Shown one piece after another: positions 1-6,562 of a stretch of DNA of 32,662 nt. Source of the DNA: Bacteroidales bacterium (GTDB taxonomy: Bacteria; Bacteroidota; Bacteroidia; Bacteroidales; F082); assembly GCA_016281295.1 (NCBI GenBank), contig JAEEII010000123.1:1-32662 (forward strand). The letters are read 5' to 3'. The notes under the pieces were generated by a model. It ran no database searches and was not told the origin of the DNA. It worked only from the letters and a program-made list of their open reading frames with translations. Position numbers and translations under genes: made by a program. Numbering within the stretch: position 1 is the first letter of the stretch; each line of letters opens with the position of its first letter.

Positions 1-95
<95 letters not shown>

Positions 96-103
96 CATAC
101 AGG

Positions 104-135
104 AAAGCCCTCCGCGAAAGCGAGAGGGCTTTTTT
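104..135 (+). terminator. Intrinsic terminator of the rRNA operon
   Basis: A nine-base stem (104-112 with 124-132) is extended by a three-pair inner stem closed by a GAAA tetraloop, with one unpaired A. It runs directly into a T tract on the plus strand. It begins about nine bases after the 5S end. Confidence 0.88.
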
Positions 136-171
136 GATTTAAGGGGGACTCATCTGGGCCTCACCCCCCGG

Positions 172-194
172 CCCCCTCTCCCGTGGAGAGGGGG
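172..194. repeat. Perfect GC-rich inverted repeat in the post-rRNA spacer
   Basis: CCCCCTCTCC (172-181) pairs perfectly with GGAGAGGGGG (185-194) around a three-base CGT loop. There is no T tract on either side, so it is not an obvious intrinsic terminator. It looks like a small intergenic palindromic repeat. Confidence 0.6.
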
Positions 195-217
195 AGGGTT
201 CTACCCTGGGGCCTTTC

Positions 218-251
218 CTACCGAGATTTAACCCCTAGCGGGGTAGCTCCC
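218..251. repeat. 34-base hairpin repeat, copy 1
   Basis: The unit starts CTACCGAGATTTAACCCCT and ends GGGGTAGCTCCC. ACCCC and GGGGT can pair around a short loop. It is identical to the unit at 280-313 except for two bases in the loop. Confidence 0.7.
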
Positions 252-253
252 TC

Positions 254-274
254 TAAATTCTAAATTCTAAATTC
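254..274. repeat. Tandem heptamer array, three copies of TAAATTC
   Basis: Three exact tandem copies of a seven-base unit lie between the two 34-base hairpin repeats. A related array is at 17734-17761, and a C-rich variant of the same period is at 322-342. Confidence 0.7.
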
Positions 275-279
275 TCCTT

Positions 280-313
280 CTACCGAGATTTAACCCCTGA
301 CGGGGTAGCTCCC
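280..313. repeat. 34-base hairpin repeat, copy 2
   Basis: This is a direct repeat of 218-251. The only differences are two bases between the CCCCT and GGGGT arms, so the potential hairpin stem is preserved and only its loop varies. Confidence 0.7.
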
Positions 314-321
314 GCTTGATT

Positions 322-342
322 CTAACCTCTCACCTCTAACCT
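322..342. repeat. Tandem heptamer array, CTAACCT variant
   Basis: CTAACCT, CTCACCT and CTAACCT occur in tandem with a period of seven. They end four bases before the stop codon of the adjacent minus-strand DUF2752 gene. The unit resembles the CTAAATT phase of the array at 254-274. Confidence 0.55.
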
Positions 343-345
343 TGT

Positions 346-708
346 TTACACTCCCACTATATTCCTGATTACCCACCATGCTATGATAACTCCAAATAGT
401 ATCCAACAAGCTGTACTGCTGGTTAAAGCCTGTGATAATCTGCCGCTCTTTGGAGCGATGAGTATTAATATAAGGTATGCCAACAATGGCAATAAGAGGT
501 AGTTATACTGGATGCCTTCCCAAATCCTGCCATTCAAAAAACTATGAATCGCTCTTTGTGATCCGCATCCCGGACAATAATAACCGGTCAATAGCCAAAA
601 CGTACACTTCGGAGCCAGATGGTTGTGGCTTGGATCAAAGAGATAATATATAAAAAGTAAGCAAGATAATCCGATAAATCCTAGGATGATCTTGCTTTTT
701 GTATTCAT
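346..708 (-). CDS. DUF2752 small membrane protein
   Basis: The 120-residue product has three likely membrane segments (about 7-24, 68-85 and 97-116). Between the first two lies the family signature CPGCGSQRAIHSFLNG (45-60), with Cys45 and Cys48, plus Cys35. DUF2752 proteins have no established function; the CxxC could bind metal or be redox active, but that is inference. The gene starts 20 bases after the CD225-like gene and is probably co-transcribed from the box at 1159-1166. I saw no convincing terminator after it, only the repeats at 218-342. Confidence 0.88.
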   Translation of the reverse strand: MNTKSKIILGFIGLSCLLFIYYLFDPSHNHLAPKCTFWLLTGYYCPGCGSQRAIHSFLNGRIWEGIQYNYLLLPLLAYLILILIAPKSGRLSQALTSSTACWILFGVIIAWWVIRNIVGV

Positions 709-728
709 CGTTCAATAAGAGGGTCTTT

Positions 729-1133
729 TTAATATAGCTCATCAAAGAACTCAGCACCTAACCCCATGGTCACTATCTGGATTGAATAGGCAATGGCTGC
801 GACAACTGCAGTAATGATGGACGCTAATATCCATCCCCTGGCTTTACGTGAGGCATCTTCCGCATTGACGTAGTCGCCATTATTCCAATAGTTGTCAACC
901 TTGGCAGCAAAAACAATGGAAACGATGCCAAAAGGAAGACAACAAAAAATGGTGGTCAGGATGGCTAGTGATAAATAGTTTTTAGGTCTTAAAGGCATGT
1001 CCCTTGACGGTTGTTGCTGCGCGTATGAGGGTTCTGGTGTGGGTTCTGTGTTGACAGGAGCACCGCAGTTAATACAGAACTTACTATTTTCTGGAATTTG
1101 TTCACCGCATCGTATGCAAAAACGTGTTGACAT
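729..1133 (-). CDS. Zinc-ribbon CD225/dispanin family membrane protein
   Basis: The 134-residue product begins with a zinc ribbon (Cys6, Cys9, Cys20, Cys23), followed by a Pro/Gln-rich linker. It then has a CD225 region: NYLSLAILTTIFCCLPFGIV, a conserved loop with DYVNAEDASRKARGW, and a second membrane helix. Bacterial CD225 proteins are of unknown function. An in-frame ATG at 1157 would add eight residues, but the promoter box at 1159-1166 puts transcription start downstream of it, so ATG at 1133 is preferred. The pairing with a DUF2752 gene suggests a joint membrane role; no more can be said from sequence. Confidence 0.88.
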   Translation of the reverse strand: MSTRFCIRCGEQIPENSKFCINCGAPVNTEPTPEPSYAQQQPSRDMPLRPKNYLSLAILTTIFCCLPFGIVSIVFAAKVDNYWNNGDYVNAEDASRKARGWILASIITAVVAAIAYSIQIVTMGLGAEFFDELY

Positions 1134-1158
1134 ATTGCTTCTATTTTTTTGATACATG

Positions 1159-1166
1159 CAAAGTTA
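1159..1166 (-). promoter_or_regulatory. Bacteroidota -7 box (TAACTTTG) for the CD225-DUF2752 pair
   Basis: It matches the TAnnTTTG -7 consensus of the Bacteroidota primary sigma factor. The predicted transcript start near 1155 leaves a leader of about 22 bases before ATG 1133. Confidence 0.6.
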
Positions 1167-1919
1167 AAAAAAAATAGTTTTAGAAGCCCGCATGGCTAAA
1201 ATAATTCCTGTAGCCATAGACGCATTTAATGATTCGGTGACGCTGTTGGCAGCACGAGGGATGGTGATAGGATGTGTAATCAAGGGGAGAAGTGGCTCTC
1301 TGATTCCATGGGATTCGCTTCCGATGACTATAATGCCATCGTCCCACCGCTCCTGCTTGAAGAGATTTTCCCCCTGTAACAAAGCTCCATAGATGGCTTT
1401 CCCGTTCTCCTTTTCTTGTTTCAATAAAACTTCCAGATTACTTGTTACCACTTCGACTCTGAATAGCGAGCCCATTGTGGCCTGGATCACTTTTGGGTTC
1501 CAGATTTCCACACAATCCTCGCTGCAAACAATGGAGTGGATGCCAAACCATTCCGCGGTGCGGATGATGGTGCCCATGTTACCTGGGTTGGCGATGCCAT
1601 CCAAAGCCAGAACCATGCGATCGGTCAAGGGCATTTGGAGTTCTCTTTCTGGGATGCGAGCTACTGCCAATATTCCAGGTGGTGTGTCCAAACTGCTCAT
1701 CTGCTGCATCTGTACGGGAGTGACTATCTCCAACATGGGATGCTGCATCGTGCTTTGTTCGAGAAACGTTTCGGTGGCATACAGTGCTGTCATCTCAAAA
1801 GAAGAATGTATCAGCTCTTCTACTGTTTTCCTTCCCTCGACGACAAACAGCTGGTGTTCTTTCCGGAATTTCCCCTGTTTCAGGGATTGGACGAGTTTGG
1901 TGGCGTTTTTAGTAATCAT
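1164..1919 (-). CDS. TrmH/SpoU-family RNA 2'-O-methyltransferase
   Basis: The 251-residue product has the full SPOUT set: an N-terminal substrate-binding part (KEHQLFVVEGRKTVEELI, about 20-37), motif 1 DGIANPGNMGTIIRTAEWFG (107-126, with Asn111 and Arg120), motif 2 GSESHGI (200-206) and motif 3 NSVTESLNAS (225-234), which form the trefoil-knot SAM site. It probably methylates a ribose in 23S rRNA; the exact nucleotide cannot be told. A -7 box (1925-1932) ends only five bases before the ATG, so the mRNA is nearly leaderless. It sits downstream of the bL9 gene but has its own promoter beyond that operon's terminator. Confidence 0.92.
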   Translation of the reverse strand: MITKNATKLVQSLKQGKFRKEHQLFVVEGRKTVEELIHSSFEMTALYATETFLEQSTMQHPMLEIVTPVQMQQMSSLDTPPGILAVARIPERELQMPLTDRMVLALDGIANPGNMGTIIRTAEWFGIHSIVCSEDCVEIWNPKVIQATMGSLFRVEVVTSNLEVLLKQEKENGKAIYGALLQGENLFKQERWDDGIIVIGSESHGIREPLLPLITHPITIPRAANSVTESLNASMATGIILAMRASKTIFF

Positions 1920-1924
1920 GGTTG

Positions 1925-1932
1925 CAAAGATA
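1925..1932 (-). promoter_or_regulatory. Bacteroidota -7 box (TATCTTTG) for the RNA methyltransferase
   Basis: An exact TAnnTTTG match lies immediately beyond the T tract of the rplI terminator. The start codon at 1919 is five bases downstream of the box. Confidence 0.6.
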
Positions 1933-1936
1933 AAAA

Positions 1937-1971
1937 AATAAAGGCTGCTTCCGAAGAAACAGCCCTTTATT
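1937..1971 (-). terminator. Terminator of the rpsF-rpsR-rplI operon
   Basis: AATAAAGGCTG (1937-1947) pairs with CAGCCCTTTATT (1960-1971) with one bulged base. On the minus strand the hairpin leads into a run of seven T. It starts 20 bases past the rplI stop codon. Confidence 0.8.
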
Positions 1972-1990
1972 CTCTTGAAGATGTGTCGGC

Positions 1991-2440
1991 TTATTCAGCG
2001 ACCACTTCAAATTCGATTTCCGTCTGGACATCCTTGTGAAGTCTGACTTTGGCTTTGTAGTTACCGAGTTCTTTGACGGCTTCTTCATTCATGACGATCT
2101 GCTTGCGGTCAACCTCGATGTTGCAGGCTTCCTTGATGGCGTTGGCGATCTGGATGGAGTTGACCGATCCGAAGATCTTGCCGGTGGCGGCTGCCTTTGC
2201 ACCGATGGTGAGCTTCAAGCCTTCGAGAGCCTTGGCTTTATCCATGGCCTCGTTCTTGATCTTCTCTTCCTTGTGAGCCTGTTGACGGATCTCTTCGGCC
2301 AGCATCTTGCGGTTTCTTTCCGTGGCGAGGATGGCCATCTTGTTAGGGATCAAATAATTACGAGCGTAACCGTCTTTTACGGTGACAATCTCGTTTTTAT
2401 AACCTAAGTTGTTGATGTCTTGTTTCAGAATAATTTCCAT
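1991..2440 (-). CDS. rplI: 50S ribosomal protein bL9
   Basis: The 149-residue product has the usual bL9 length and layout. The N-terminal RNA-binding domain reads MEIILKQDINNLGYKNEIV and GYARNYLIP. A long charged connecting helix follows (about 42-75), then the C-terminal domain, with GKIFGSVNSIQIANAIKE (about 87-104). It binds 23S rRNA near the L1 stalk. It is the last gene of the ribosomal operon, 14 bases after rpsR, and is followed by a clear terminator. Confidence 0.97.
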   Translation of the reverse strand: MEIILKQDINNLGYKNEIVTVKDGYARNYLIPNKMAILATERNRKMLAEEIRQQAHKEEKIKNEAMDKAKALEGLKLTIGAKAAATGKIFGSVNSIQIANAIKEACNIEVDRKQIVMNEEAVKELGNYKAKVRLHKDVQTEIEFEVVAE

Positions 2441-2454
2441 GTCTAATCCTCCTA

Positions 2455-2727
2455 TTATTTCAGCATGTCAGCAACAAACGGCATGAGGGCGAGATGACGA
2501 GCTCTCTTGATAGCCTGTGCAACTTTCTTTTGGTACTTGGTTGAGGTGCCGGTGATGCGGCGAGGCAGGATCTTGCCTTGTTCGTTCACAAACTTCAGAA
2601 GGAAGTCAGCATCTTTGTAATCGATGTATTTGATGCGGTTCTTCTTGAAGCGGCAGTATTTTTTTCTTTTGGTATCGACCGCGATAGGAGTCAAATATTT
2701 GATATCGTTATTTGCTTGTTGTGCCAT
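2455..2727 (-). CDS. rpsR: 30S ribosomal protein bS18
   Basis: The 90-residue product has the bS18 core: [20 protein letters not shown] (22-41), the [19 protein letters not shown] segment and the C-terminal [11 protein letters not shown]. It pairs with bS6 on the 30S platform. In Bacteroidota, bS6, bS18 and bS21 are known to hold the anti-Shine-Dalgarno end of 16S rRNA, which fits the scarcity of Shine-Dalgarno sites before genes here. It lies between rpsF and rplI in the conserved order. Confidence 0.97.
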   Translation of the reverse strand: MAQQANNDIKYLTPIAVDTKRKKYCRFKKNRIKYIDYKDADFLLKFVNEQGKILPRRITGTSTKYQKKVAQAIKRARHLALMPFVADMLK

Positions 2728-2757
2728 TTCTCTAAGTTTTTAATTGTTCAACATTGA

Positions 2758-3111
2758 TTAGGCTTCTTGAGCTTCTGCTTTTTCCTGAGCTTTCTTGCGT
2801 TTCTTCTCGTTGTAAGCGACTGCATGCTTGTCAAGCTTGACAGTCAAGAAACGGAGGATGCGCTCATCGCGCTTCAGCTCGGTCTCAAGGTCTGCAATAA
2901 CGTTTCCTTCGGCTTTGTACTCTATCAACTGATAGAAGCCAGTGGATTTTTTCTGGATCGGGTAGGCCAGTTTGCGCATACCCCAGTGCTCTTCATGAAC
3001 GATTTCCGCGCCGCTTTGGCCCAGATAATCTTCATACTTCTTTACCGCTTCCTTCATCTGATCTTCAGACAAAACGGGAGTTACAATGAAAACGGTTTCG
3101 TACTGATTCAT
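2758..3111 (-). CDS. rpsF: 30S ribosomal protein bS6
   Basis: The 117-residue product begins [20 protein letters not shown], has the conserved [20 protein letters not shown] strand pair (about 43-62), and ends in a Lys/Glu/Ala-rich tail. It forms the bS6:bS18 dimer on the small subunit. It is the first gene of the operon; a -7 box at 3167-3174 gives a leader of about 50 bases. I did not recognise the bS6:bS18 autoregulatory RNA motif in that leader, which is AT-rich and without a strong stem. Confidence 0.97.
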   Translation of the reverse strand: MNQYETVFIVTPVLSEDQMKEAVKKYEDYLGQSGAEIVHEEHWGMRKLAYPIQKKSTGFYQLIEYKAEGNVIADLETELKRDERILRFLTVKLDKHAVAYNEKKRKKAQEKAEAQEA

Positions 3112-3166
3112 AATTTACTGATAATTAGTGTTTTAATATTTATACTTCTTGCTTTTTAAGCGACTG

Positions 3167-3174
3167 CAAAGATA
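3167..3174 (-). promoter_or_regulatory. Bacteroidota -7 box (TATCTTTG) for the rpsF operon
   Basis: An exact TAnnTTTG match lies about 56 bases upstream of the rpsF start codon. Confidence 0.6.
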
Positions 3175-3210
3175 CATCTTTTTCTCTAATAAACAAATGG
3201 TTACTGAAAA

Positions 3211-4140
3211 TTATTTTTTATAGAGTTCAAAGACGTTCATATTGGTCCATTGCGTGGGTTGCAACTTGCTGTCGCTCATGGTGGCGTCGAGGTTGCTGAT
3301 TCTTCCAGAAAGACATTGCTCAGCAAAGGCACAGAAAAGGTCAACTGACCCGGGGAACCATGAGGCTACCTCGTGTCCGATGCCGTCAAAATGGATGAAC
3401 CAGTGAGGGATTTCCTGTTGATCCATGACCTTGTCGAGGGTCTTTGAGCCGAACAGTTTGGCTTTAAAAGGCAGACCGAATTTTTTGTACGCCACGATCT
3501 TGTCCTTGGTTCCATGCATCAGCAGGGTGGGTGCGGGACTGGTGTCGTAGTGGAGATCTCTCTTGCGACATAGGATTCCTCCCGAATATGGGATCAGGGC
3601 TGCGGGTCTCCATTTTTCTGGTAGGGCCGAGGCTAAAGGAAGGTTGTTGCATCGGCTGTAGTCGAGTTGTAGGATGGTGATGGCTCCCGCCGAACTACCC
3701 GTGAGGATGATACGTGTTGGGTCGATGTTCAACTCATCGGCATGGCGACATATCCATGAAACGGCCTCGGCGCAGTCTTCTGTAGCAATATCAATGCAAT
3801 ATTGGAACAGATTCGTGGCTTTCGATAGGCTGGAATTCTCCTTCACCATCTTGGCATCCTTCATTCCCAGCCGATAGTCGATGCTGATAACGGTGAAACC
3901 GCGGTTGAGAAGCGAGTCTGCAAGGGCGAGCTGGTAACTGTTGTCGCGAGCTCCTGCGAAAAACCCTCCGCCAAAAACGGCAAGTACTGAGGCTTTGTCG
4001 GCTCTGGGTACTTTGGGTTTGTGCACATCTAAATATAAAGTAGAGTCTCGCTCAACAAATGGATAGGTGGTCTTGGTTTGCGATAGGGCGTTGAATCCGC
4101 AAAAGAGCATGACAAAGCTTAAAAGCAAGAATGACTTCAT
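3211..4140 (-). CDS. Secreted alpha/beta hydrolase (carboxylesterase-like)
   Basis: The 309-residue product starts with a signal peptide (about 1-20, cleaved after ALS). The fold and catalytic set are visible: oxyanion-hole motif FGGGFFAG (56-63), nucleophile elbow GSSAG with Ser150, acid in HGTKDK (Asp213) and base in GIGHE (His256). This is the pattern of the BD-FAE/acetyl-esterase-like hydrolases that deacylate small esters or glycans; the substrate is not known. An in-frame ATG at 4161 exists, but the promoter box at 4159-4166 overlaps it, so ATG 4140 is chosen, which also puts the signal peptide at the N terminus. It is likely a single-gene transcript. Confidence 0.87.
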   Translation of the reverse strand: MKSFLLLSFVMLFCGFNALSQTKTTYPFVERDSTLYLDVHKPKVPRADKASVLAVFGGGFFAGARDNSYQLALADSLLNRGFTVISIDYRLGMKDAKMVKENSSLSKATNLFQYCIDIATEDCAEAVSWICRHADELNIDPTRIILTGSSAGAITILQLDYSRCNNLPLASALPEKWRPAALIPYSGGILCRKRDLHYDTSPAPTLLMHGTKDKIVAYKKFGLPFKAKLFGSKTLDKVMDQQEIPHWFIHFDGIGHEVASWFPGSVDLFCAFAEQCLSGRISNLDATMSDSKLQPTQWTNMNVFELYKK

Positions 4141-4158
4141 GTTATTTCCTTTTTTCTG

Positions 4159-4166
4159 CAAAGATA
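4159..4166 (-). promoter_or_regulatory. Bacteroidota -7 box (TATCTTTG) for the secreted hydrolase
   Basis: An exact TAnnTTTG match predicts transcription start near 4155 and a leader of about 15 bases to ATG 4140. Confidence 0.6.
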
Positions 4167-4205
4167 AAAATTAAATTGTTTTTGTATTTTTTTGAGAGGT
4201 GGGTT

Positions 4206-5354
4206 TTACTTTTGACTGGTGAGGTTTTCTAACATCTTTTGAAGCATGAAGGCTGCGGCGTGGCCGTCTCCGAAGATGGGTGGGAAATCGATAGGGGGAT
4301 GCTGAAGATAATTGCGGCATGCCTCTAATATTTTGCTGTTGTCGGCGTCGGCTAATGTGGCGGCACCAGTCTCCACAATTTCCACCCACTCGGTCTCAGG
4401 GCGGAGGATCACACAGGGTTTCTTGAAAAAGTAGGACTCTTTCTGCACTCCGCCAGAGTCGGTAAGCACCAGTTGAGCGTGTTTCTCCAGTTGAATCATC
4501 TCAAGGAAGGAGACGGGCTCGGTGATTTTGATGTTCTCATGGTTCATCAATCGTTTTTTCTTCTCGGGATTTACCAGTAGGTCCACCATCTTTCGGGTTC
4601 GGGGATGCATGGGCAGCACAATGGCGATGTCATTTGATAGGGTGATGACAGCATCCAGGATGGCGTTGAGACGTTCTGGGTGGTCGGTGTTGCTGTCGCG
4701 GTGCAAGGTGGCCAGCACGTATGGTTTCTCATCCAATCCAAGTTGCTGGAGCAGATTGGATTTTTGGTCTGCGATGGTCGAGAAGTACAGACTGTTGTCG
4801 TACATGATGTCACCGCAGTGATATACTTTAGGGTTGTCGATGGTGAAGGGACCGTCCTGATTCATCTTGAAACCTTCTTTGGCAAGGTTGTCGAACCCCG
4901 CTCGGGTAGGGGAGAAGAGCAGCGTGGAGCAGTGGTCGCACACGATGCGGTTGATTTCTTCGGGCATGCTTTTGTTGAACGAACGCAGTCCGGCTTCGAT
5001 GTGAACCACGGGTATGTGGATTTTGGATGCTGCCACGGCACCAGCGAGGGTAGAGTTGGTGTCGCCATACAGCACGATGCAGTCGGGCTTTTCGTCCATA
5101 AGAATCTTTTCAATGCCTTCGATCATCCGGGCGGTTTGGACGCCGTGTGATGCTGAGCCTACATGCAGGTTGTAATCAGGATGTGGGATGCCGAGTTCGT
5201 TGAAGAATACTTGCGACATGTTGTCGTCATAGTGTTGTCCGGTGTGGACGATGACTTCTTGGATTTGCCCAGCATATTGTTGTTTGATGGTGCGGCTCAG
5301 TGCTGCGGCTTTGATGATCTGAGGTCTGGCTCCGATGATGGTGATGATTTTCAT
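4206..5354 (-). CDS. wecB: UDP-N-acetylglucosamine 2-epimerase (non-hydrolysing)
   Basis: The 382-residue enzyme interconverts UDP-GlcNAc and UDP-ManNAc, a precursor for surface glycans. Family hallmarks are visible: MKIITIIGARPQIIKAAALS at the N terminus, GDTNSTLAGA (Asp98), HIEAGLRS (Glu120), MPEEINR (132-133), the LATLHRDSNTD loop and TDSGGVQKES, which contacts UDP. Longer in-frame starts reach back into radC; the ATG at 5354 gives the family N terminus and lies 19 bases after the radC stop, so the two are probably co-transcribed. The partner dehydrogenase (wecC) is not in the window, so the final glycan is unknown. Confidence 0.95.
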   Translation of the reverse strand: MKIITIIGARPQIIKAAALSRTIKQQYAGQIQEVIVHTGQHYDDNMSQVFFNELGIPHPDYNLHVGSASHGVQTARMIEGIEKILMDEKPDCIVLYGDTNSTLAGAVAASKIHIPVVHIEAGLRSFNKSMPEEINRIVCDHCSTLLFSPTRAGFDNLAKEGFKMNQDGPFTIDNPKVYHCGDIMYDNSLYFSTIADQKSNLLQQLGLDEKPYVLATLHRDSNTDHPERLNAILDAVITLSNDIAIVLPMHPRTRKMVDLLVNPEKKKRLMNHENIKITEPVSFLEMIQLEKHAQLVLTDSGGVQKESYFFKKPCVILRPETEWVEIVETGAATLADADNSKILEACRNYLQHPPIDFPPIFGDGHAAAFMLQKMLENLTSQK

Positions 5355-5373
5355 TCCGTTGTTTGTTTGAGAG

Positions 5374-6084
5374 TTATAGTGCATGTTCTTCCATAAGTCC
5401 GTGTTCGGCAAAGCTGTAATAGTTGTTCTCGCCGATGATGAGATGGTCCATGACGGTGATGTCCATGACTTTGCCTGCGAAGATAAGTTTTTTTGTCAAA
5501 AGTTTGTCTTCTTTGCTTGGTTTTATGATGCCGGAGGGATGATTATGGCAAAGGATAATGGCGGTGGCTTCTTTCAGGAGGGCGCTTTTGAAGATCACTT
5601 TAGGGTCGGCGAGGGTGGCGGTGCGTCCTCCGATGCTGATACGTTCTGCTTTGATGAGTCGGTTTCCTTGGTTGAGGTATGCCACCATGAAATTCTCTTT
5701 TGTAGGGTCGTCAATGAACGGGAGGAAACACTCGTAAGCTTCTTTGCTATGGATGATTTGCTGGCGTTCCTCGGGGGTGTCGAGGCTGCGTCGTTTTCCA
5801 AGTTCGAGTGCTGCGATGATGCTTACAGCTTTAGCTTGTCCAATCCCCTTGTGTTGGGTGAGTTGCTCGAGGCTGCATTTTGACAGTTCCGTGAGGCTGT
5901 CGTTGCAGCTTTTGAGTACCTCTCGGGCAAGGGTTACAGCCGACTGTTCTCCATTTCCTGAGCCAATCAGGATGGCAATCAACTCTGCATTGCTCAGGGA
6001 GGCTTTGCCTTTGTGAATCATTTTCTCGCGGGGGCGGTCGTCTGCCGCCCATTCTTTAATGCTCCGGTTTTCTGTGTTTGCCAT
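5374..6084 (-). CDS. radC: RadC family protein (JAB/MPN metalloprotein)
   Basis: The 236-residue product has an N-terminal helix-hairpin-helix part (LTQHKGIGQAKAVSIIAALE, about 75-94). The C-terminal JAMM domain carries the metal motif HNHPSG with His180, His182 and Asp193 in SKED. The old link of radC to DNA repair in E. coli is not supported by later work, and its biochemical role is unsettled. It has full length and all metal ligands, and is a chromosomal copy rather than one inside a mobile element. The upstream TAACTTGC (6108-6115) is one base off the -7 consensus and could be its promoter. Confidence 0.93.
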   Translation of the reverse strand: MANTENRSIKEWAADDRPREKMIHKGKASLSNAELIAILIGSGNGEQSAVTLAREVLKSCNDSLTELSKCSLEQLTQHKGIGQAKAVSIIAALELGKRRSLDTPEERQQIIHSKEAYECFLPFIDDPTKENFMVAYLNQGNRLIKAERISIGGRTATLADPKVIFKSALLKEATAIILCHNHPSGIIKPSKEDKLLTKKLIFAGKVMDITVMDHLIIGENNYYSFAEHGLMEEHAL

Positions 6085-6131
6085 GGATGGGGTGTTAAAA
6101 TCGGTCGCAAGTTACAAAAAATTCCACGAAT

Positions 6132-6178
6132 TATAACAAAAAACCTCCCCTAAAATAAATAGGAGAGGTTTTTTGTTA
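6132..6178 (-). terminator. Terminator after rpsT
   Basis: ATAACAAAAAACCTCCCCTA and TAGGAGAGGTTTTTTGTTAT form a long near-perfect inverted repeat with an AAATAAA loop. Reading on the minus strand it follows the rpsT stop by about 16 bases and its arm ends in a T run. The symmetric A and T arms would also work in the plus direction, but no plus-strand gene ends here. Confidence 0.85.
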
Positions 6179-6194
6179 TGATGAAATAGTTTTA

Positions 6195-6449
6195 TTAAGC
6201 CAATTTGGCGGTATATTTGGTCAATTTGGACTTCAGATTACCAGCTTTGTTCTTGTGGATGATACCGCGTTTTGCTAACTTGTCGATGATGGAGTACATC
6301 TTCGGCAGCTTGGTCTCAGCCTCGGACTTCTCGGTAATGGTTCTGAACTTCCTGACTTCGTTACGCATGGACTTGGCATAGTAACGGTTGTGGAGACGTC
6401 TCTTTTCAGTTTGACGAATTCTCTTGAGTGAAGATTTGTGATTTGCCAT
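6195..6449 (-). CDS. rpsT: 30S ribosomal protein bS20
   Basis: The 84-residue basic, helical product begins [20 protein letters not shown] and has the conserved C-terminal [16 protein letters not shown], which is diagnostic for bS20. bS20 binds 16S rRNA at the bottom of the body. It is a single-gene unit with its own -7 box (6494-6501) and a strong terminator. Confidence 0.97.
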   Translation of the reverse strand: MANHKSSLKRIRQTEKRRLHNRYYAKSMRNEVRKFRTITEKSEAETKLPKMYSIIDKLAKRGIIHKNKAGNLKSKLTKYTAKLA

Positions 6450-6493
6450 TTTTTTATTGTATCTTTTTGTTTCTTTTTTCTGTAATCGGGCTG

Positions 6494-6501
6494 CAAAATT
6501 A
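6494..6501 (-). promoter_or_regulatory. Bacteroidota -7 box (TAATTTTG) for rpsT
   Basis: A TAnnTTTG match lies about 45 bases upstream of the rpsT start and downstream of the mtaB stop. Confidence 0.6.
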
Positions 6502-6562
6502 CAACTTTTCTTGATACAAACAATTTTATTTTGGAATTTTTTTTGTTTTTAAGAAAATGTTT

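Noticed and set aside
5374..6084. RadC as a sign of a mobile element or defence island
   Set aside because: RadC-like genes do occur in such islands, but here it has normal neighbours (wecB, rpsT) and no integrase, antirestriction or phage genes nearby.
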